Below, piece by piece: positions 1 through 7,154 of a DNA stretch of 42,788 nucleotides. The position numbers and the translations under genes are program-made. Within the stretch, counting starts at the first letter, position 1. Each line of letters begins with the position of its first letter. The stretch spans positions 1 through 42,788 of the forward strand of contig CAYGUI010000006.1 in NCBI GenBank assembly GCA_964353115.1. The letters run 5' to 3'. The notes under the pieces were generated by a model. The model was not told where the DNA came from. It ran no database searches and saw only the letters and a list, made by a program, of their open reading frames with translations. The stretch comes from CAYGUI01 sp964353115 (GTDB lineage: Bacteria > Pseudomonadota > Gammaproteobacteria > JAGOUU01).

Positions 1-1
1 A

Positions 2-787
2 AAATTTCCTATAGTGATCTTTTTTTCATTATTACTAGTAATATTTTTATTATCAGCTGTTGTTCTTTTACTAAATATAGCCTATCAACAAAAAAATAAA
101 TTATTTCAATCACTACGAGAAACAAATGAAGCTAATGATCGTTTGCAAGAGTTTGCTTATATAGTTTCACATGATTTACGTTCGCCTTTGCAAAATATTA
201 GAGATTTAGTTGAAATGCTAACGGAAGATATGGGAAGTAATCTGTCTGATGATAGCAAGCGCTATATCGATTTATTAAATCAGCGATCTACGCGAATGCA
301 GAAAATGATCGATGGTATTTTGCATTATTCTCGCATAGGTACAAAAGATTTTCCTGTAGAATCGATAGATGTAAGCTCTTTGATTGATGAAATAAGTGAT
401 GATATCGGGGAAGATAAAGATATTTTTGTAAAAAATAATCTTCCAACATTTACGACTTACCATACGTTACTACGGGAAGTTTTTCAAAATATCATCACAA
501 ACTCTATTAAATATGCCAATACTGATAACTTAAAAATTTCTATATCTGCAGATGAGCAGCCAAATTTTTATTCTTTTAGTATTTCTGATAATGGCGTTGG
601 AATACCAAAAAGAAATATAAAGAAAATATTCAATATGTTTTATACAACTAGCAATGATAATGAGGATAAATCTACAGGTATAGGTCTTGCGATTGTAAAA
701 AAAATAATAGGTAAAGTTGGCGGTAAGATTACAGTTGAGTCTGAAGAAAATAAGGGAACTAAATTTTTAATTTTATGGCCAAAATAG
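2..787 (+). CDS. Sensor histidine kinase, 3' part (gene runs in from left of window)
   Basis: C-terminal part of a membrane-bound sensor kinase that would autophosphorylate and pass phosphate to a receiver domain. The frame is open from base 2 to the edge, so the GTG at 14 is probably an internal Val rather than the start. Counting from that GTG: one transmembrane helix (about residues 2-24), a short coiled linker, a HisKA dimerisation helix with phospho-acceptor H53 in 'AYIVSHDLRSPLQ', then a HATPase domain with N-box 'NIITNSIKYA', G1 'DNGVGI' and G2 'GIGLAIVKK'. There is no receiver domain. The stop lies 10 bp before a REC-GGDEF-EAL gene, so the two are probably co-transcribed and the downstream REC domain is the likely phosphate acceptor. 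The sensory part and ligand are outside the window. Confidence 0.88.
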   Translation, partial: KFPIVIFFSLLLVIFLLSAVVLLLNIAYQQKNKLFQSLRETNEANDRLQEFAYIVSHDLRSPLQNIRDLVEMLTEDMGSNLSDDSKRYIDLLNQRSTRMQKMIDGILHYSRIGTKDFPVESIDVSSLIDEISDDIGEDKDIFVKNNLPTFTTYHTLLREVFQNIITNSIKYANTDNLKISISADEQPNFYSFSISDNGVGIPKRNIKKIFNMFYTTSNDNEDKSTGIGLAIVKKIIGKVGGKITVESEENKGTKFLILWPK

Positions 788-797
788 GGATAAATAT

Positions 798-2582
798 ATG
801 AATAATAATCATGAAGTTAAAAGAGTTTTATGCATTGATGATGACGTTGTTTTTTTAGAAAAAACTCAAAAGAGTCTAAAGAAAATAGCAGAGCATGTTT
901 TTGAAATAGAAATTTGTTCTTCAGCGCAAGAGGCTTTAAATTTATTAAAAAAGGGCGAAATTTTTGACTGTATATTACTAGATTATTTAATGCCAGATAT
1001 GGATGGTATTGAATTTTTGACTGAATTACGAAATAAACCAGTAGATTTTGATGAAAAAACACCAGTAATAATTTTAACGAATCATGGTGATGAATCTGTT
1101 GCAGTTAAGGCATTAAAAATGGGTGCTGCTGATTATTTTATAAAAAGCAGGGTTTCAGCACAACTTTTGCAAGATATCATATTGGCAGCGATACAAAAAA
1201 GGGAATCAATATCTACTTTAAAAGTAGAAGATATTGAAATTAACTTATATCGTGATCCTTTAACGCAAAGTTTAAATCATGATGGGTTTATTTTTTTCTT
1301 AGATAAAAAAATAAGTGACCTTAATCAGGCCAAAAAACAAGTATTAAAAACCCCCAGCCGAGATAGAGTTTTGGGGGTTTTGTGCATAAATGTCGAGAAT
1401 TTTAAATTTGTTAATTCATATGGTCATCATATTGGTGATATTCTTCTTATTGATATTGTAAGAATATTGTTTAATATTCTTCCTGCTGGGAGCCAAGTAG
1501 CGCGTTTATCGGGAGATACTTTTGCTGTAATGCTTACAGCTTTTGATGGTTACTATGAAATTGGTGAATGGGGGATGAAGATTCAGCGCAATTTATCTCG
1601 CTCATATGAAATTAACCAAAACCGTATTTTTATCAAAGTACGTGTAGGTATTTCCTGTTATCCACAAGATTCAGATTCAGCAGAAGATTTATTGAATAAA
1701 GCTGAAATAGCATTAGCTAATTTGCGCAAAGAAAATGGCAGTGTAGTAAATTATTTTACGCCATACATGCTTGATGAATTTAATCGTAAAAATAATATTA
1801 TTGATGGTCTGCGAGTTAGTATTGACAATGATGAAATGGAGTTAGTATTTCAGCCGATTGTAAATGCAGAATCTAAAAAAATTATTGGTTCAGAGGCCTT
1901 ATTACGTTGGAAAAGTGCTGATTTAGGTGAAATATTTCCTAGCGAATTTATAGCTATTGCTGAAAGCGCAGGGCTTGCCATAAAAATTGGTAACTGGGTT
2001 TTAATGAAATCTGTTGAAGAATTGGCTGAATGGCGTGATAAAAAGTTAGTTACTAACGATTTTGTAATGTCTGTTAATGTTTCATTACTACAGTTTATTG
2101 ATGCTGATTTTTATAATTACGTTAATGATTTATTAAAAGAACATAAAGTTCCAGGTAATTGTTTGCAACTAGAAATAACTGAAACACAGGCTTATGAGTT
2201 ATGGAAAAATCGTGATATTGCAAAGCAATTTTTTGATCTAGATTCTAATGGCATAAAATTAGCGATCGATGATTTTGGTACAGGATTTTCAAGTTTTTCA
2301 CGACTAAGTGATTTACCTATTAGTACTTTAAAAATTGATAAATATTTTATTGATTCAATATTAAGAGAAAACTCTGAAGAAACTGGTAGCACAGCAATTT
2401 TAAAGTCGATTATAGATTTAGGTAAAAATATGAACCTTAAAGTTGTATGTGAAGGGGTTGAGAAAGAAGAGCAATTAGAATTTTTATTAAAGTCTGATAG
2501 TCCTATTATTCAAGGGTTTATATTTAGCCACCCATTAAATGAACAAGAATTTGAAGAGTTTTTAATAAATGGAATTAAATAG
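798..2582 (+). CDS. Response regulator with REC, degenerate GGDEF and EAL domains (c-di-GMP phosphodiesterase)
   Basis: Predicted cytoplasmic regulator that breaks down c-di-GMP under phosphorelay control. REC spans about residues 8-133, with acidic pocket 'IDDD', phospho-acceptor D62 in 'LLDYLMPDMDG', T94 and K116. The GGDEF domain (about 153-320) has 'SGDTF' (238-242) in place of GGDEF and should not make c-di-GMP. The EAL domain (about 340-590) is intact: 'EALLRW' (E366), 'SVNVS', 'LEITET', 'DDFGTGFSS', 'KIDK', 'CEGVE' and 'QGF' all survive, so phosphodiesterase activity is expected. It follows a histidine kinase gene by 10 bp, and its last 14 bp overlap the first pilin-like gene. This suggests the pair signals to the MSHA pilus. 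Vibrio MSHA loci also carry a GGDEF/EAL-type gene (mshH), but this domain layout differs. Confidence 0.93.
   Translation: MNNNHEVKRVLCIDDDVVFLEKTQKSLKKIAEHVFEIEICSSAQEALNLLKKGEIFDCILLDYLMPDMDGIEFLTELRNKPVDFDEKTPVIILTNHGDESVAVKALKMGAADYFIKSRVSAQLLQDIILAAIQKRESISTLKVEDIEINLYRDPLTQSLNHDGFIFFLDKKISDLNQAKKQVLKTPSRDRVLGVLCINVENFKFVNSYGHHIGDILLIDIVRILFNILPAGSQVARLSGDTFAVMLTAFDGYYEIGEWGMKIQRNLSRSYEINQNRIFIKVRVGISCYPQDSDSAEDLLNKAEIALANLRKENGSVVNYFTPYMLDEFNRKNNIIDGLRVSIDNDEMELVFQPIVNAESKKIIGSEALLRWKSADLGEIFPSEFIAIAESAGLAIKIGNWVLMKSVEELAEWRDKKLVTNDFVMSVNVSLLQFIDADFYNYVNDLLKEHKVPGNCLQLEITETQAYELWKNRDIAKQFFDLDSNGIKLAIDDFGTGFSSFSRLSDLPISTLKIDKYFIDSILRENSEETGSTAILKSIIDLGKNMNLKVVCEGVEKEEQLEFLLKSDSPIIQGFIFSHPLNEQEFEEFLINGIK
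1347..1381. repeat. Hairpin-forming inverted repeat inside the GGDEF coding region
   Basis: A 10-bp perfect stem (AAAACCCCCA at 1347-1356 with TGGGGGTTTT at 1372-1381) around a 15-base loop. It resembles the C-tract/G-tract ends of the palindromic elements elsewhere in the window and encodes the loop KTPSRDRVLGV in the GGDEF domain, at a place where family members vary in length. It could be a decayed in-frame palindromic element or chance. Confidence 0.4.
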
Positions 2583-3036
2583 CAAGAAATATACGGGATT
2601 TTCTATTGTAGAAATATTAGCGGTAATAGTACTTTTATCAATATTAGGAGTATTTTTTGCTCCTAGAATTATTACCACAGCAGCAGTATCTACAGGGGCT
2701 AATTATGATCAATTAATTCGTGATATAAAATTAACTCAGTCATTATCAATGGCACGTAATGAGCGCTATAGAATAATCATAAATAATACGAGTTATTACA
2801 TAGAGAACTCTAGTGGATCACGATATGATCATGGTGTTTTTGGTACTAATAATATTTCACTGGGGACAGGAGTAACTTTTTCTACTAATTTAACTAGTAA
2901 CACATTAATTTTCAATGGTCTAGGTCGTCCATATTCAGTTAGTGGTCTATTATCTTCAGCAGCAAATATTATTATTACTTCCCCAGGAGGAGTAACACAG
3001 ACAATCAGTGTAGCCCCAGAAACAGGATTTATTTAA
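2569..3036 (+). CDS. mshC: MSHA-type minor pilin, MshC-like
   Basis: Type IV pilin-like protein of 155 residues. The class III leader is 'MELNSKKYTG' with cleavage before 'FSIVEILAVIVLLSILG', giving mature Phe1 and Glu5 followed by a hydrophobic helix. The rest is short, Ser/Thr-rich and beta-rich, as in GspH/FimT/MshC minor pilins. It would be processed by a prepilin peptidase encoded elsewhere and take part in priming or capping the pilus. The start overlaps the EAL regulator's stop by 14 bp; the next pilin gene follows after 9 bp. Assignment to MshC rests on position (first of a C-D-O-P-like series) and size and is not proven. Confidence 0.72.
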   Translation: MELNSKKYTGFSIVEILAVIVLLSILGVFFAPRIITTAAVSTGANYDQLIRDIKLTQSLSMARNERYRIIINNTSYYIENSSGSRYDHGVFGTNNISLGTGVTFSTNLTSNTLIFNGLGRPYSVSGLLSSAANIIITSPGGVTQTISVAPETGFI

Positions 3037-3045
3037 AAATAACAT

Positions 3046-3438
3046 ATGAAAATTAAAAAAATAGCAGGCTTATCATTAATAGAAGTAATTGTTTTTATTA
3101 TTGTGGTTAGTATTTCAGCTGTTGGAATTTTTAATTCTTTTGGCAATGCGCTAATTAATATTGCCAGGCCACAAAAAATGTTTATTGCACAAGGTCTTGC
3201 GATGCGAAGAATGGAGATAATATTGGGACAGCGTCGTGTTATTGGCTATAGCTCTTCTCCAGCCAATTATGATATTTGCAAGACTGTTTCACCAACTCCA
3301 GCCGTTTGTGGATCAGCTGTTTCAGGTTATACGGTGGATAGCACAATTGTTAATAATGGAACCACTCAAAATATTACTGTATCAGTAACAGGAGATGCTA
3401 CTTATGGATTATCAGCAACCTTTGCCAATAGTGCATAA
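3046..3438 (+). CDS. mshD: MSHA-type minor pilin, MshD/PilV-like
   Basis: Minor pilin-like protein of 130 residues with leader 'MKIKKIAG' and cleavage before 'LSLIEVIVFIIVVSISAVG' (Glu5 present). The region after the helix ('ALINIARPQKMFIAQGLAMRRMEIILGQR') fits the MshD/PilV/GspI style, in which residues after the helix form an Arg-rich amphipathic segment. A Cys pair in the C-terminal part may form a disulfide. It lies third in a head-to-tail run and overlaps the next gene by about 35 bp. The role is probably assembly or initiation of the MSHA fibre. The name follows gene order and is tentative. Confidence 0.68.
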   Translation: MKIKKIAGLSLIEVIVFIIVVSISAVGIFNSFGNALINIARPQKMFIAQGLAMRRMEIILGQRRVIGYSSSPANYDICKTVSPTPAVCGSAVSGYTVDSTIVNNGTTQNITVSVTGDATYGLSATFANSA

Positions 3439-3916
3439 ACATAAAAAAATACTTGGATATACTTTAATTGAAGTTGTAATTAGCATAGTTGTTTTTGGAA
3501 TAATAATGCTATCGGTCGTTACAATTTTCCAGCAATTTTCGTTAAATTATAATGCACAAAAAAATTTGGGCCAGATTCATGATCAATCATTTGTTCAATT
3601 TTCGCAGATGACTCGTGAAATTCGTGGCATGCAAAGTCTTACTAGTATTGCAGCCACGGCAGTTCGTTTTGTTAATGCAGACGGTGTTGATATCACATAT
3701 CAACTTACTGGAGTTAATATTGTAAGAGTAGATAATACCAATGCAAGTTCTCAAATACTAATTAGCAGTATTTCGTCTTTAGCATTTACATTTTTTAATA
3801 TTTCTGGTGCATCTACTGCAGTTATTGCAAATATAGTTTATATAAATATGGATATAGGAGTTTCATTTCCAGGAGGATCATATAATTTTGTCACAACAGT
3901 TTACAAACGCCGTTAA
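3404..3916 (+). CDS. mshO: MSHA-type minor pilin, MshO/PilW-like
   Basis: Pilin-like protein of about 170 residues. The ATG at 3404 is preferred over the ATG at 3395 because a GGAG at 3391-3394 sits nine bases upstream. The leader is long (about 18 residues, ending 'KKILG'), cleaved before 'YTLIEVVISIVVFGIIML'. The 'QMTREIRGMQSL' stretch after the helix is typical of GspJ/PilW/MshO proteins. It overlaps both neighbours (mshD-like upstream, propeller gene downstream), implying translational coupling in one operon. It should be an inner-membrane-anchored minor subunit that enters the pilus tip complex. Confidence 0.68.
   Translation: MDYQQPLPIVHKHKKILGYTLIEVVISIVVFGIIMLSVVTIFQQFSLNYNAQKNLGQIHDQSFVQFSQMTREIRGMQSLTSIAATAVRFVNADGVDITYQLTGVNIVRVDNTNASSQILISSISSLAFTFFNISGASTAVIANIVYINMDIGVSFPGGSYNFVTTVYKRR
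3871..3877 (+). promoter_or_regulatory. Ribosome binding site that supports a TTG start
   Basis: AGGAGGA, a near-perfect Shine-Dalgarno sequence, ends 10 bases before the TTG at 3888. It lies inside the end of the MshO-like gene and supports initiation of the propeller-bearing pilin at that TTG. Confidence 0.6.
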
Positions 3917-5309
3917 AAACTTATTTAAGCAAAAAGGATATTTATCATTAATTTCTGTTGTTTTAATTTTAGTATTTAGTTTTTTAGCTGTAACAGCAAA
4001 TTATCTGGCGGGCACTTCAACACAAATACAACAAAATATGACTTCAGCGCTACAGTCATTATATATCGCTGAGTCGGCAATGGAATTATCTGCTGCTGGA
4101 ATTTCTAGTTCAACAGTAGGTAACGGGGCAACGACATCATCTTTTGATATTAATTGTTTGAGTATTACCGGAAATGGATTTGTTGGAAATTCAACCACTT
4201 ACGATGCACGAAGTAATCTTTTAATAAATTATGCCCCAGAAAATATGGTTTGGGGTTTAACCACTTCAAGAGGGGTTCAACTATTAGATCCTATTAATAT
4301 TACTTGGTCTGAAGTTAACAGTACGGTGGATAATGGTAATGATATAGAGTTTGGTAATTTTTATGATGGCTGGATTGTTGGAGATAGAGCAACGGTCTGG
4401 AATTTAGTTCCTCCAGTACAAGGAAGTTGTTTAGGAAGTAATTTTACTTGGAATGAAACAGATATAAGAAGTGTAATAGATAATAATAGACCAGATTTAA
4501 CTGGAGTGAGTATAGTATCAAATGATGAAATGTGGGTAGTTGGTGAAGAAGAAAGAATCTCTGGAACTGATAACTATACAATTTTAAAATACACTAAAAG
4601 TACTAATACCTGGTGTTTATTATTAACTGGTTCATCATTACCTGCTGGAAGCTGTAGCTCTATGTATGTACAAGATAATAAAGCTTATGATTTAGAGGAT
4701 ATTCATGTTATTGATACGGATGGTGATGGTATTGGTGATCTAGGTTTTGCTGTAGGATCAGGAGGTAATAATAGAGGTGTGGTCTTAAAGTTTAACGGTA
4801 CTGTATGGCAAGATGTTACTACTTTTATTGCTGATTATTTAAATGCAGTTTATGTTAGTGGTAATTCGAGTAATCAAAAAGCTTGGGTGGTTGGTCGTGA
4901 TCAAACAGGTAATGATGGAATAATTTATGAATGGGATAGCTCAACTAGTAATTGGACCAAAGTTTTTGATTATGAAAGAACTTTAAATGCAATTGATATG
5001 ATTGATACTAACGGTGATGGAATTGCAGATTATGGTTGGGCTGTAGGAGATAGTGGAGCTCTAGGTGAATATACCGGCGGTTCTTGGATAAATCGCTCGA
5101 ATAGTCTTGGTAATACTAATTTTACAGCAGTTAAGGTTTTTGCACAAAATGATATTTGGATTGGTGGTAATAGCGGGCGTACTTGGCATTATGATGGCTC
5201 ATCATGGACTCAAATTAGAATTAGGGGAATTGGTAATTTTGTTGATTTTGGGAAAATGTCTCTTCCTGGATTTTCTGCTGCTAGTAACTGGCAGGAAGTT
5301 GTGAATTAA
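3888..5309 (+). CDS. MshP-like pilin N-terminus fused to a predicted beta-propeller; candidate pilus-tip protein
   Basis: A 473-residue protein starting at TTG. Residues 1-70 look like MshP/PilX: 'KQKG' followed by 'YLSLISVVLILVFSFLAVTA' and an 'AESAMEL' segment. From about residue 118 to 445 there are roughly six repeats of a pattern ending in W/F-x-VG with a following 'Y/W-x-G-x-W' strand (e.g. 'GFAVGSGG', 'AWVVGRDQTG', 'GWAVGDSGA', 'IWIGGNSG'), which suggests a YCF48- or kelch-like beta-propeller. Two loops, 'DTDGDGIGD' (276-284) and 'DTNGDGIAD' (373-381), have the DxDxDG spacing of calcium-binding loops. It ends the minor-pilin operon where MshP and MshQ normally lie, and no separate MshQ is seen. 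A pilus-tip adhesin or sensor, analogous to PilY1's propeller, is the best guess, but direct homology is not claimed. Confidence 0.75.
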   Translation: MSQQFTNAVKNLFKQKGYLSLISVVLILVFSFLAVTANYLAGTSTQIQQNMTSALQSLYIAESAMELSAAGISSSTVGNGATTSSFDINCLSITGNGFVGNSTTYDARSNLLINYAPENMVWGLTTSRGVQLLDPINITWSEVNSTVDNGNDIEFGNFYDGWIVGDRATVWNLVPPVQGSCLGSNFTWNETDIRSVIDNNRPDLTGVSIVSNDEMWVVGEEERISGTDNYTILKYTKSTNTWCLLLTGSSLPAGSCSSMYVQDNKAYDLEDIHVIDTDGDGIGDLGFAVGSGGNNRGVVLKFNGTVWQDVTTFIADYLNAVYVSGNSSNQKAWVVGRDQTGNDGIIYEWDSSTSNWTKVFDYERTLNAIDMIDTNGDGIADYGWAVGDSGALGEYTGGSWINRSNSLGNTNFTAVKVFAQNDIWIGGNSGRTWHYDGSSWTQIRIRGIGNFVDFGKMSLPGFSAASNWQEVVN

Positions 5310-5335
5310 CTAAGAAATTAAAAGTCTAAAAAGGT

Positions 5336-5411
5336 GTCATTGCGAGGAGCAAAGCGACGCGGCAATCTAAAATTCTGGATTACCACGCCTGCTTTTCAGG
5401 CTCGCAATGAC
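5336..5411. repeat. Palindromic repeat element with 11-bp terminal inverted repeats
   Basis: A 76-bp element bounded by GTCATTGCGAG and its exact inverse complement CTCGCAATGAC, with a second internal inverted motif (GGCAATC ... GGATTACC). The sequence type is common as dispersed bacterial palindromes; a shorter relative lies inside comF at 31770-31805. It fills the gap between the convergent propeller-pilin gene and mshA and may act as a two-way terminator. Confidence 0.8.
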
Positions 5412-5418
5412 GTTGTCA

Positions 5419-5877
5419 TTAACTACAAGAAACGTTCCCAAAAGTTGGAGGAGAGTTCGCTGCTGCAGACTGTGTATAAGTAAATGAACAGTTACCTAAA
5501 GTAAATGTAGTTACACCACTTGCAACTGCAGTTGTAATATCACTAGTAATAGTTATCGCGCTAGTAATTGAGGCTGCTGCAGGGTAACCATAAACTAAGT
5601 TAATAGTTTGGCCTTCTATAGTTACACTTTGACCAGATGCAGCTGAAGTGCTACATGATGAGCCATTAGCCAAACATTGTGCTTTAGCTAGGTTAGCAGC
5701 TGATATAACAGCAGCTTTAACCCCATTAAGAGTTGATTGACGTGCTGTATCTTGTAAATCAATAAATCTTGGAATTGCAAATGCAGCCAAAATACCAACG
5801 ATTGCAATTACAATAATTAACTCAACTAATGTAAAACCTTTTTGGCGTTTAAAGCTGCCGGTTTTTATTGCTTCCAT
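5419..5877 (-). CDS. mshA: MSHA major pilin MshA
   Basis: Major subunit of the mannose-sensitive-haemagglutinin-type IV pilus, 152 residues. The leader ends 'FKRQKG' and cleavage precedes 'FTLVELIIVIAIVGILAAFA', with Glu5 and the canonical N-terminal helix continuing 'IPRFIDLQ'. The globular part is Ala/Ser/Thr-rich with four cysteines: a pair in 'AQCLANGSSC' and a pair near the C-terminus ('GNCSFTYT', 'GNVSCS'), which fits the disulfide-bounded D-region of MshA pilins. A GGAG eight bases upstream of the ATG is a good RBS. It is the last gene of the minus-strand operon, 47 bp after mshG, and may also have its own promoter, since the major pilin is needed in excess. A palindromic element abuts the stop codon. 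Confidence 0.92.
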   Translation of the reverse strand: MEAIKTGSFKRQKGFTLVELIIVIAIVGILAAFAIPRFIDLQDTARQSTLNGVKAAVISAANLAKAQCLANGSSCSTSAASGQSVTIEGQTINLVYGYPAAASITSAITITSDITTAVASGVTTFTLGNCSFTYTQSAAANSPPTFGNVSCS

Positions 5878-5924
5878 GTTATCTCCATATTTTAAATTAT
5901 AAAAACGTTACTAAAATTTTAGTA

Positions 5925-7154
5925 CTAAGCTCTAGCTTTTGCAAAACTTACCATATCCCACATTGGTAAGAATACGCCTAATGCTAGCATTAATACTAAA
6001 ATACCAACTACTATCAACAAGATAGGCTCAATAGCTTCTCCTAGCTTATCAAGTTCAAAATCAGCTTCTTTTTCATAAAAGTTAGCCACTTCGCCTAACA
6101 TATGCTCTAAATTGCCGGTTTCTTCTCCAATTTCTATCATTTGCATCATTAAAATTGGAAATATTTTTTCACTTTTCATTGCTGCGCTTAAAGTGCTTCC
6201 TTGTTCAACTTTATCTTTTATTATTAATAAATGACGCTCAACAAAAAAGTTATTAACCGATCGAGCAGTAAGGTTGATTGCATCTAAAATTGGTATTGCA
6301 GATCCTGATAGTAAAGACATTAAACGACAAAATCTGGCTAACAAAACTTTATAAATAATTTTGCCAATGATTGGAATTTTAGTTACAAATTTATCAAAAT
6401 TATAATGACCAGTTGGATTAGCCAATACAAGTTTCATCATAATAATAAATCCAACAACAGCAAGTATAAACATATACCAGTAATTAATAATCACGTACGA
6501 TGTTTTTAATAAAATAATAGTTGGTAGTGGTAACTCTGTTTTAAAAGAGGCAAACATCTTGGCAAATTGCGGTACTACTACTGTAGATAATAGTAAAATT
6601 GCTAAAATAATTGATATTATTACAATAATAGGGTATCTGATTGCAGAAGATACACGTTTCATAGAGCTATTTTCTAGCTCTATATATTTATGTAATTCAG
6701 AAAAGGCGCTATCTAAATTACCAGATCTTTCACCCACTTTTACTACGTTAATAAATAAACGGGAAAAGTAATTTGGGTAGCGGGCCATAGCATCAGATAA
6801 TGTATCACCACTTTTTAACTTAAGCCCAATATCGTTTAGGGCATCTTTAAAGCCAGGATTTACCGTTGCTTCTGAAAGTTGTTGTATTCCTTGTAAAATT
6901 GGAATACCTGCCGCAATTAAAGTTTGCATTTGACGGCAAAAGAGCTGTAGATCTTGGCGAGAAATAGTTTTTTTACCAAAGCTGATATTAAGGTTTAAAT
7001 CAAACCCTCCAGCTCCCCCAGCTTTTGCTAGGCTGATAATATTTATTTGTTTTGCAGAAATTTTCTTTTTTGCATCATCTAGAGATAATGCATCAACTTG
7101 TCCTTTTTGCATCATTCCATTAGAATCTCTTCCTAAATAATCGAAGATAGCCAT
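5925..7154 (-). CDS. mshG: MSHA inner-membrane platform protein MshG (PilC/GspF family)
   Basis: Polytopic inner-membrane protein of 409 residues that couples the MshE motor to pilin extraction. It has the two tandem T2SF domains typical of the family (about residues 70-193 and 270-395), with membrane helices near 'YPIIVIISIILAILLLSTVV', 'YWYMFILAVVGFIIMMKLVL' and the final 'EPILLIVVGILVLMLALGVF'. The conserved 'LQLFCRQMQTLIAAGIPILQ' and 'MIEIGEETGNL' motifs are intact. The start overlaps the mshE stop by one base (TAATG), indicating translational coupling. Full length for the family. Confidence 0.94.
   Translation of the reverse strand: MAIFDYLGRDSNGMMQKGQVDALSLDDAKKKISAKQINIISLAKAGGAGGFDLNLNISFGKKTISRQDLQLFCRQMQTLIAAGIPILQGIQQLSEATVNPGFKDALNDIGLKLKSGDTLSDAMARYPNYFSRLFINVVKVGERSGNLDSAFSELHKYIELENSSMKRVSSAIRYPIIVIISIILAILLLSTVVVPQFAKMFASFKTELPLPTIILLKTSYVIINYWYMFILAVVGFIIMMKLVLANPTGHYNFDKFVTKIPIIGKIIYKVLLARFCRLMSLLSGSAIPILDAINLTARSVNNFFVERHLLIIKDKVEQGSTLSAAMKSEKIFPILMMQMIEIGEETGNLEHMLGEVANFYEKEADFELDKLGEAIEPILLIVVGILVLMLALGVFLPMWDMVSFAKARA

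Noticed and set aside
3888..5309. Calling the propeller protein PilY1 or MshQ
   Set aside because: It is far shorter than PilY1 and lacks a visible MshQ-type domain; only position and general layout are similar.
5336..5411. Possible phage or integron attachment site
   Set aside because: No integrase or cassette nearby, and the same sequence type is found inside comF, which fits a dispersed palindrome better.
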